Assembly: GCF_036182465.1 (NCBI RefSeq)
Contig: NZ_CP108081.1
Span: 1,798,001-1,862,000 of the forward strand
Source of the DNA: Streptomyces sp. NBC_00258
GTDB taxonomy: Bacteria > Actinomycetota > Actinomycetes > Streptomycetales > Streptomycetaceae
Reading direction: 5' to 3'
DNA length: 64,000 bases
Shown piece by piece: positions 16,541-23,800 of the stretch. Below the pieces are notes generated by a model. The model did not search any database. It saw only the letters and a list, made by a program, of their open reading frames with translations, and was not told the origin of the DNA. The position numbers and the translations under genes are program-made. Within the stretch, counting starts at the first letter, position 1. Each line of letters begins with the position of its first letter.

Positions 16541-17551
16541 TCAGCCGTCCTGCACCGCGATCTGGCGGTCCTGGTCGGGGAGACGAAGGAGTGCCGCCCC
16601 CAGCGGTGTGAGGGTGTGCAGGACGGTGTTCGCGTGGCGGTGGCTGGCGATGAGTCCCGAGTCGCGCAGCACCGTGGTGTGGTGGCTGGCGCTGGCCGGG
16701 GACACCGAGACCGCACGGGCGATCTCCGAGTTGGTGGCGCCGTACGTCACCGCGAGCAGTACCGCGGCCCGGGTGCGCCCGAGCAGCGCAGACAACGGTG
16801 CCTCGGCCGGGCGGTGTTGGGGAACGGGGCTGCCTGATGCCAGCGGGTACAGCAGGACGGGCGGCAGGTTGGGGTCGGCGAAGGAGACCGGCTTCTGCCA
16901 GCAGAAGTACGAGGGGATCAGGACCAGCCCGCGGCCGCCCAGGCGCAGATCACGATCGACACCGCCCACGTACTCCACCTCGAGGACGGGGGCTCTCCAG
17001 CGCATGGCGGGCCCCAGTCCCCCGAGCAGCCCTTCCGCCCCGCCGTGCAGCAGATCGCGGCCTCGTCGGGCGCACTCGGCGTCGACGCGGGCCTGCATAC
17101 GCTCGCTGTGGGGGGCGATGGCCGCGTTGTGGTACTTGCGCAGCGCCGCGACCAGTTCCCCGCGGACGTCCTTGTCGGCCAGGCGGTACATGTCCTTCGG
17201 TACGTTCCTCACCTGTGCCAGCAGACCGATCTCGTGCCGGACCCGGGCAGGCGGCGTATCAAGGATCGCGTCGAGCCCGCTCTTCAGTCCCTGGCCCGCC
17301 TCGGCCGGGGTCAGAAAGTCGGGGAAGTACGTCGCGCGCGGGAACAGCGGAAACAACAACGTGCGTACGACCGTGCCCAGTTGCTGGGTGGCGATGGCGG
17401 CGCGGGCGTCGCGGTACCAGGCGGCATGGGCCCAGCGCCCGAGCTGGGACTGTAGCCGGTGCAGACTGGCGGCGATCTCCCATAAGGGGTCGGGGCGGCA
17501 GGCGAGCCGCGTTCGGATGAGATCCTCCGACGTGAAGTGAATGCGCAGCAC
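16541..17551 (-). CDS. ArsR-type winged-helix regulator with N-terminal extension; TTA codon
   Basis: The protein has 336 residues. The C-terminal part is an ArsR-like winged helix: LLGRTRAAVLLAVTYGATNS, then EIARAVSVSPASASHHTTVL, RDSGLIASHRHANTVLHTLTP and LGAALL. The longer N-terminal region (IHFTSEDLIRTRLACRPDPL, followed by WEI) resembles Streptomyces DUF5937-type regulators. The GTG at 17551 follows GGGGGG and gives MLRIHFTSED; longer upstream starts lack a ribosome site. Leu23 is encoded by TTA (minus strand, 17483-17485), the only TTA codon I noticed in the window. That would make translation depend on the bldA leucyl-tRNA and link the regulator to development. Its target is not obvious. 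Confidence 0.8.
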   Translation of the reverse strand: MLRIHFTSEDLIRTRLACRPDPLWEIAASLHRLQSQLGRWAHAAWYRDARAAIATQQLGTVVRTLLFPLFPRATYFPDFLTPAEAGQGLKSGLDAILDTPPARVRHEIGLLAQVRNVPKDMYRLADKDVRGELVAALRKYHNAAIAPHSERMQARVDAECARRGRDLLHGGAEGLLGGLGPAMRWRAPVLEVEYVGGVDRDLRLGGRGLVLIPSYFCWQKPVSFADPNLPPVLLYPLASGSPVPQHRPAEAPLSALLGRTRAAVLLAVTYGATNSEIARAVSVSPASASHHTTVLRDSGLIASHRHANTVLHTLTPLGAALLRLPDQDRQIAVQDG

Positions 17552-17678
17552 GGTCCCCCCATGCGTGATTCCTGCCCGATGCGGCAGACAATGCCGCGCC
17601 GGCCCCCTTGAAGACAATGACTGGAACGGATCATCCTCGGGCGCACACAGCGGAGTCAGTGCTGGGTACGCCGAGCTG

Positions 17679-18452
17679 TCAGCCCTGGATCAGGGCGGCC
17701 ACCTCTGTGCGTATGGCGGGCATGTCGGCGAAGACCGTACCCGGACAGTCGGTGGCGGCCCAGTGGCGGTGACCGCCGATGGCGGGCGCGACGAGGCTCA
17801 CCCCACTGACCGGATTGACGTAGGACACCTTCCCCAAGGGGGCGATCGCGTGCCGCTCGGCCAGTTCGGCCAGGAGCTGGATGAGCGCGGTGCGTGCGGC
17901 GGCCGTCGGGGGCGTGGTCGTCAGCGTCCCCAGAAGGGCGATGCCGAGGTTTCCGCTGTTGTATCCCTGGACGTGCGCTCCGGTGACGAGCCGCCCCGAC
18001 GCGTCGTGTGCGGGCGTGCCGTCGGTGCCGTCGGTGCCGGACCAACGCCCCTCGTACACAAGGCCGTTCCGGTCGATCAGGAAGTTGTAACCGATGTCGC
18101 CGTAGCCCTTGCCGACGGTGTCGTTGCGGTAGATCGCGCGTACCACTGCGGCCGGGTCCGGGTCGGTGCTCCCGTCGTCGGTGTGGTGCACGGTGAGGGT
18201 CTGGACCGGGTAGTACTCCGGCGGCCAGATCTCCGTGCCGTCGGCGGCGTACCGCAGGGCCTCGTCCGCACCCCAGGCCGCGCGCGAGCGCAACGTGTAC
18301 GCGGCGGAGGCGGCAGCGGCCGCGGGCGGACGGGGCACGACGCTCAACGCGGCGGCGACTCCGAGCGCACCCAGGAACACGCGTCGCGGCACTGGGGGCG
18401 TCGTGCGAGCTGGGCTCGGGGAGCCTGCGGAGTTCGAGTCCGGGACCGTCAT
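17679..18452 (-). CDS. Secreted N-acetylmuramoyl-L-alanine amidase (PGRP/amidase_2)
   Basis: This 257-residue exported protein has an N-terminal PRRVFLGALGVAAAL segment with a twin arginine and an Ala-rich cleavage region, consistent with Tat export. The mature part is a peptidoglycan-recognition-protein/amidase-2 domain: TLTVHHTDDG, YRNDTVGKGYGDIGYNFLID, RNGLVYEGRW, GAHVQGYNSGNLGIALLG and GHRHWAATDCPG. The His residues and Cys of these motifs are the expected zinc ligands. It would cleave the bond between MurNAc and L-Ala in peptidoglycan. It lies downstream of a small secreted peptidoglycan-binding-like gene on the same strand with a hairpin between them. Confidence 0.9.
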   Translation of the reverse strand: MTVPDSNSAGSPSPARTTPPVPRRVFLGALGVAAALSVVPRPPAAAAASAAYTLRSRAAWGADEALRYAADGTEIWPPEYYPVQTLTVHHTDDGSTDPDPAAVVRAIYRNDTVGKGYGDIGYNFLIDRNGLVYEGRWSGTDGTDGTPAHDASGRLVTGAHVQGYNSGNLGIALLGTLTTTPPTAAARTALIQLLAELAERHAIAPLGKVSYVNPVSGVSLVAPAIGGHRHWAATDCPGTVFADMPAIRTEVAALIQG

Positions 18453-18491
18453 CGCGTGATTCCTCCTGTGGGGGTGTCCTGGCCGGTCGAA

Positions 18492-18524
18492 GCTGCCCGC
18501 TCCTGCGGTCGGGAAGCGGGCAGC
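18492..18524 (-). terminator. Strong hairpin after the small secreted protein gene
   Basis: GCTGCCCGCT (18492-18501) pairs perfectly with AGCGGGCAGC (18515-18524), a 10-bp stem with a 13-nt loop, 22 bp downstream of the stop at 18546. It sits between two genes read on the minus strand, so it should terminate or attenuate read-through into the amidase gene. Confidence 0.55.
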
Positions 18525-18545
18525 CGGTGGAGCGGAGGAGCGCTC

Positions 18546-18911
18546 CTACAAGGCGCAGGCGGGCTTGGGGTTGTACAGGCGGTTCCAGGTGCTGGAGCCC
18601 ACGATGCCGTCGGCGCCGCCCGTGGTTCCGTTGCAGGTCTGCACCCAGTAGACCCCCCGCGCGGTGGCCGGACCGTAGTCCCCGTCCACATCGATCCAGG
18701 TGTTGTACTTGCTGTAGTTGTTGATGAGGCACTGCACCTGGCGAACCGCGTTGCCCTCGTCGTTGGGACGGACCGTGGGCCGCGCGGTGTCGGAGATGTA
18801 GTTGCAGTTCGGCTCGGCGACCGCGGCGCTCGCGGAGGGCGCGACCGCGAGGCTCCCTCCGATGGCCAGTACGGCGGTGCTGCACAGGAGGGCTAGGCGG
18901 TGGGTGCGCAT
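18546..18911 (-). CDS. Small secreted peptidoglycan-binding-like protein
   Basis: The protein has 121 residues with a Sec signal peptide (MRTHRLALLCSTAVLAIGGS, with cleavage after an ASA motif around residue 29). The mature domain of about 90 residues has the PG_binding_1 pattern: RPNDEGNAVRQVQCLINNYS, then DVDGDYGPATARGVYWVQ and DGIVGSSTWNRLY. Three Cys residues flank it and could form disulfides. The ATG at 18911 follows GGGAG. It is presumably a cell-wall-associated protein and a partner of the adjacent amidase. No catalytic domain is present. Confidence 0.85.
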   Translation of the reverse strand: MRTHRLALLCSTAVLAIGGSLAVAPSASAAVAEPNCNYISDTARPTVRPNDEGNAVRQVQCLINNYSKYNTWIDVDGDYGPATARGVYWVQTCNGTTGGADGIVGSSTWNRLYNPKPACAL

Positions 18912-19035
18912 GTTGTCTCTCCCGAGGTGTGTGTTTGTTGTGATGAAAGTAAGAGTGCGTGTGAACATGACCACCGGTCTACGAGATTCGACCAGGCCGA
19001 AAGAACGCAGGTCAGGCGTTCCTTCCCGCCAGGGG

Positions 19036-19869
19036 TCAGGCCGCGGGGTTCCAGACGCCGTCGAACAACGCCAGTTCCAGCAGATCCGGGCGTGACCCGG
19101 GCCATCCGACCCCTGCGGAGGCGAGTTGTCCGGTCGCGGCATGGATCCACCCCAGGTACACCCCGTACCGATGGGAGGTCCAGCCGCTGTCCGACCAGAT
19201 CCAGGCCGCCACGTCCGGCGCGGAGGCCAGTGCCATGTCCGCACCGACCCGCGTGGCATGAGCCCTCATCACACGCGCGACCCGCTGGTCCAGGATCAGC
19301 GCGCGGGGAGCGGCGGGAGCGTCCGTCGCCAGGGCGCGGAAGTACACCTGGTCGAGGCGGTTCGCCTGGTCGAGGAAGTAGAGGAACTTGGTGAAGAACG
19401 CCGGCCCCAGTCCCTTCACCGCCCCGTGGAGGCCGCGGTACGCCGCGACTGCGCCCTCCTGGCGAAGGGTGGCGCCGGCCATGGCCAACGCGTCGTCGAC
19501 AGTGGGCTCCGCCAGGATCTCCTTGAGCCGGTGCGGACCGTAGCCGGTCCGGCCCTGCCCCCATACGTACGACGCGATGAGGGCCTCGGACCACTCCGAG
19601 CGCTCTGCTGCCCTCCGGGTCGACGCGACCACCTGGTCACGGCTGATTCTCGCGGTTGCTGTCTGCGTCCGCTCGGGGAGCTCAACGGGCCATGGCTCGA
19701 CGCCGGACCAGTGTGCGGGCACGTACTCCACGGCGTGGCCGCCGGCACCTGTCGTGTACTGAGCACCTGAGCCGGCCAGCCAAAGTCCCAGCGCGCGCAC
19801 CGCAGTTGGGGGCAGCAGCCGCTTCCTCAGCTCGTCGTCCAGCGCGTCCGCGAGATCCTGACGTCCCAT
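19036..19869 (-). CDS. 8-oxoguanine DNA glycosylase OGG-fold protein
   Basis: This 277-residue cytoplasmic protein has a helical core resembling HhH-GPD glycosylases. GQGRTGYGPHRLKEIL, then AVKGLGPAFFTKFLYFLDQA (a helix-hairpin-helix-like GxGxxxxTKFL) and RALILDQRVARVM are the patterns I associate with actinobacterial proteins annotated as OGG-fold glycosylases. The classic catalytic Lys/Asp pair cannot be assigned with certainty, so base-excision activity is an inference. The ATG at 19869 (MGRQDLADAL) follows GGGGG and is preferred over upstream in-frame codons. It diverges from the DUF4132/MoxR/vWA operon with 173 bp between starts. Confidence 0.7.
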   Translation of the reverse strand: MGRQDLADALDDELRKRLLPPTAVRALGLWLAGSGAQYTTGAGGHAVEYVPAHWSGVEPWPVELPERTQTATARISRDQVVASTRRAAERSEWSEALIASYVWGQGRTGYGPHRLKEILAEPTVDDALAMAGATLRQEGAVAAYRGLHGAVKGLGPAFFTKFLYFLDQANRLDQVYFRALATDAPAAPRALILDQRVARVMRAHATRVGADMALASAPDVAAWIWSDSGWTSHRYGVYLGWIHAATGQLASAGVGWPGSRPDLLELALFDGVWNPAA

Positions 19870-19943
19870 CCCGCACCCCCCGTGTCCCCTGACACCTCGA
19901 AAGTCCGCAGAGTACTGGGGACTTGCTGATTCCGGACTGGAAA

Positions 19944-19969
19944 CCGGCCCGGAGCCGGGTCCGGGCCGG
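19944..19969. promoter_or_regulatory. Perfect 10-bp hairpin in the leader of the system B operon
   Basis: CCGGCCCGGA (19944-19953) and TCCGGGCCGG (19960-19969) form a perfect 10-bp stem with a 6-nt loop, 74 bp upstream of the first gene of the operon and 75 bp upstream of the divergent glycosylase. It could be an operator, an attenuator or a leader structure. No T-tract follows on the plus strand. Confidence 0.5.
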
Positions 19970-20042
19970 CTCGGGACAGGTGTTGTCAGTGGTCTCACTT
20001 AGAGTTCCGGTCACTTGATCAGTGAAGTGCGGGGAGGCACAT

Positions 20043-20897
20043 ATGGGGTGGGTCACGGCCGGCGACTACGAGGTCGGCCTGGACGGCGGAAAGGTGGTGT
20101 GCCGCAACGCCGCGGGGCGGCGGTTGAAGTCCGTACCGGCCAAACTCGCGGACGATCCCGCGGTCATGGGACTGCGACAGCTCGCCGAGTGGCTGGAACG
20201 GCACGAACGCCAGTGCCTCACCGACGTCGAGAAGTGGATGGTGCGCTCGCTTCCGGTCCCGCTCGCCGTCATCGCCCGGGTGTGGCCGGATCCCGCCTGG
20301 CAGAGCGCTATGCGCGATCTCGTCGTCACCGGTCCGGACGGCGAAGTGGCCGGATTCCTCCGGGACGCCGACCTCGACCGCGGTCTCGGCCTCGTCGACC
20401 TCGACGGGGACAGCGTCCGCATCGCCCCCGAACTCGTCCACCTCCCCCACCCCGTCCTTCTCGACGACCTCGAGGAACTGCGGGAGTTCGCCGTCGAACT
20501 CGGCGTCGAGCAGCGGGCCCAGCAGCTCTTCCGCGAAGTGTGGCAGCGCCCCGCTGGCCTTGACGCCGACGCCACCACCGTGGAGGACTACGCGGGCGGC
20601 GCGTTCAAGCAACTGCGCTTCCTGCACGGCAGGACCACTCAGCTCGGCTACCGCGTGCGCGGCGGCAACGCCGTCTGCTCCGTGCGGGAGGACGCCCGCG
20701 GCGTCGAGGCCCGGGTCTGGATAGGCGACTACGACGGCTACGAGGAGACCGAGACCGGCCCCCTCATATGGACCGACGGCTCCGGCCGGGTGCTGAAGCT
20801 CGGTCAGGTGGGGCCCGTCGCCTGGTCGGAGGGCATGCGCATGGCCGCCGCACTGTTCGCCGGGCGTGACATCGAGGACGAGGAGCAGGCGGCATGA
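20043..20897 (+). CDS. DUF4132 family protein (system B, first gene)
   Basis: The protein has 284 residues. The C-terminal two thirds (LVHLPHPVLLDDLEELREFA, then VEQRAQQLFREVWQRP and FKQLRFLHGRTTQLGYRVRG) resemble the DUF4132 domain, whose hallmarks are an HP-x-L strand followed by an induced QPF/QLxR-like segment. The ATG at 20043 follows GGGGAGG. DUF4132 is also the domain of E. coli YehI, whose neighbourhood (MoxR ATPase, DUF5682, vWA, SWIM protein) matches the genes that follow here. Its stop overlaps the start of the next gene by 4 bp (ATGA), so the two are translationally coupled. The role is unknown. Confidence 0.72.
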   Translation: MGWVTAGDYEVGLDGGKVVCRNAAGRRLKSVPAKLADDPAVMGLRQLAEWLERHERQCLTDVEKWMVRSLPVPLAVIARVWPDPAWQSAMRDLVVTGPDGEVAGFLRDADLDRGLGLVDLDGDSVRIAPELVHLPHPVLLDDLEELREFAVELGVEQRAQQLFREVWQRPAGLDADATTVEDYAGGAFKQLRFLHGRTTQLGYRVRGGNAVCSVREDARGVEARVWIGDYDGYEETETGPLIWTDGSGRVLKLGQVGPVAWSEGMRMAAALFAGRDIEDEEQAA

Positions 20898-23800
20898 CCA
20901 CCTACGCACACACCACCGCGGCCGCGCTGCTCGAAGCCGGTGCCGTCCTGCCCGTGGGCACCACCACCGGCGAGGACGCCGATTCCCTCACCGTACGGAC
21001 GTACACCCACTCCGCGCTGGACGGCCGGCTCGCCGTGCGTCTGGTGCCGGGCACCCTCGGCGAGGCCGAGGACCTCGCCCTGGAGTTCCTCGGCCTGGCC
21101 CGCGAACCGGAGACCCCCGAGGTCGGACAGGTACGTCGCGAGACACTCGGTTTCCCCGCCTGGGCACTGGTCAACGACCCGGCCAACGGCCACCACGCAC
21201 TGGCCCTCGTCAAGGACGTCGAACGGCTCGCTCGCCAGGCCAAGTCCCGCCCCGGCACCGCCAAGGAGGGCTTCGAGGAACTCGGCGAGCGGCTCGGCCG
21301 TGCCGTGCCGCACTTCCTGCCGACCTTCTACGAGCAGGCCGCCCGGATCTTCCTCCAGCACGAGAACACTACGTACGCCGCAACCTTCTTCGGCAAGGCC
21401 CGCGAGGCCGAGCGAGTGCACGCGCTCGCCGTCGACGAGGAGCGGCAGCGCGCCGTGTTCCTGGAGTTCGCCTTCGCCGGGGCACTGACGGTCAAGGCGC
21501 TCAAGGAACATGTGAAGGACCTGGCCCACCGGCTCGACCCGGCCACGGCGTGGGCGCAGTTCCGGCAGCTGTGCGTGGAGCGCTGCGCGGCGGGAATGCC
21601 GCCGTACGCGTCGCTGCCGCAGGACGCCCGCGGCCTGATAAAGGCCGCCGGCCTGTCCCGGGTCACCGAGGAGTGTGCCCTGGTGGCCGATCTGGTCGCC
21701 TCGCCCGCCGCGGTACGCGCGCCCGTCTCCTTCTGGACCGCCTACCGAGCCACCCTCCCGGTCCTCGCCGAGCGGCAACCGGCCGTACGGGCACGGCTGC
21801 TGGAGATCATGCCGACCGCCCTGGGACGCGACGTCAAGGACGACGAGTTCTGGTTGACACTGCTCGCGGAGAGCGGCGCCGATCGCCTCCTCACCGGCGA
21901 GGACCGCGAGGACGGCGAGAACAGTCCGGACGGCGAGAAGACAGGAGGCGTGGACGCGGCCGACGGCATCGACGCCGCGGAGTGGCTCAGCCGCTGGGCC
22001 GCCCACCGCAAGCACGGCGGCACGGTCTGCGGGCGCTCCCCGCTCACGCTCGAACTCGTCGGACGGATGGCGCCGCGGCTGTGTGCCGACGGCCGGGCCG
22101 TGGACCTGTTCACGGGCCGCTGGCACGCCGGTGCCGACCTCGACCTGCTGGACCTGTGCGTGGCGCAGGGGATTCCCCTCGCGATGCCCGACGCGGACGG
22201 AGAGGTGTATCTGTCCCTCGACCGCTGGCTGCGCGATGGTCAGCCCGGTGGTCGCGACCTGACCGCCACCGCCGCGGATCCGCGTTTCCGGCCCCTGCTG
22301 CACCGGGCCATCGACGCGCTGAGCGACAACCGGGCACTCGCCGGGGTTCTGGAGGACCTCGCCTCCCATCCCGTACTGGGTGACGTGCTGCGCGAGTGGC
22401 TGGACGACGCGGCCAAGACGTTCAGCGCCTCGACGGGCCTGCCCGGCGCCCGCGCGGCGCTCAACCGCCTGCGCCCCTTCCGTCCGGTCGCCGCCCGGGT
22501 CAGCCCCCAAGCGGTCGCACGTGTCGGAGAGCACGAGATCGCGCCGCTGCTCGGCCGCACCTTGCGGGCCGGCATCCCCGACGAACTGGGCTGGCCCGCC
22601 CTTGACGAGGCGCTGCGCCTCCTCGACACCGACACCGGGACCAAGCCCAAGAACAAACGCAGGCACAACCACGATGACGACCCACTGCGCCTGACCGAGG
22701 CCTGGCCCACGCTGATCCTCTCCCGCAGGCACAAGGCCGTCGTCGTCGGACCTGACAAGGTGCTGCTCGACCACGACCTGAGCCTGCCCGTCGAGCTGAA
22801 CCGCTGGCAGCAACCGCAGTTCCGCTACACCGACGGCGAACTGCTCGTGATGTGGCGGCAGGACAGCAAACAGTTCGGCTACTGGTCGGCCCGGCCGTCC
22901 GAGGTGTTCGCCCTCGGCGGCGAGCAACTGCCCCACTGGTACGGCAACGACGCCGGTGCCCCCTCCATCCCCCTGACCGACGGCGGCCGCGCCACCGGCG
23001 GACGCACCCTGCACGCCGGGGACACCGTCCTGCCGCCGAGCCGGTCCGTCATAGGTGACGGCACGACCTGCTGGCGCCAGGGCAGGCAGGGCCGACAGCA
23101 GGTCTGGCTGGAGTACGACCCGGCCACCGGTACGCACGGACGGGCCTCCCTGCCCGCCTTCCTGCGCTCCGGCATCCGCGAGGACACCACACTCCTGCAG
23201 CATCACTGCGAGGTCCTGCCGCTCCAACCCGGCCTCGAACACAGCCCCTTCGGCACCGACGGCTCGGTGCTCGGCCGCTGGGTGCGCTCGGAGGGCGCGG
23301 GAGCCGAGGCCAGGACGACCGCCGGTACGCCGGACGGCCGGACCGTCACTCTGCAGGCAGGCGGATTCCCTCTCGGCGCGCTCCGGCTGCCCGGAGGTGC
23401 CGAGCCCATCGCCGCGCAACTGCACCAGCACGTCGCGCTGTTCGCCTCCGAGGACACCTCGGCCACCGGCGAACTCGGCCGGGTCGCACCCGGTCAGCGG
23501 GGCGGGGAGTTCGCCGCGGGCACCCGGCTCGTACCGCCTGTCGCCTTCTGGCACGCACTGCGTCCCCGTGACGAACGGGCGTCCGCCGTGCTGCGCGCGC
23601 TCACCGACGAGGCGGCGGCGGACGTGCTCCGCGCCGGAGCCCAGGCCCTGACCGAGCGTGAGGCCCGGATCGTCGAGGCCGGCGACGCCGCCGACACCAC
23701 CGTCGACGGCAAGCCCGTCGTCCCGTCGGTGGACGACTTCATTCGGCCTGCCGTGTCGAGGTCCCTGCCCGGCCTCACCGACGAACGGCTGCTCATCGGT

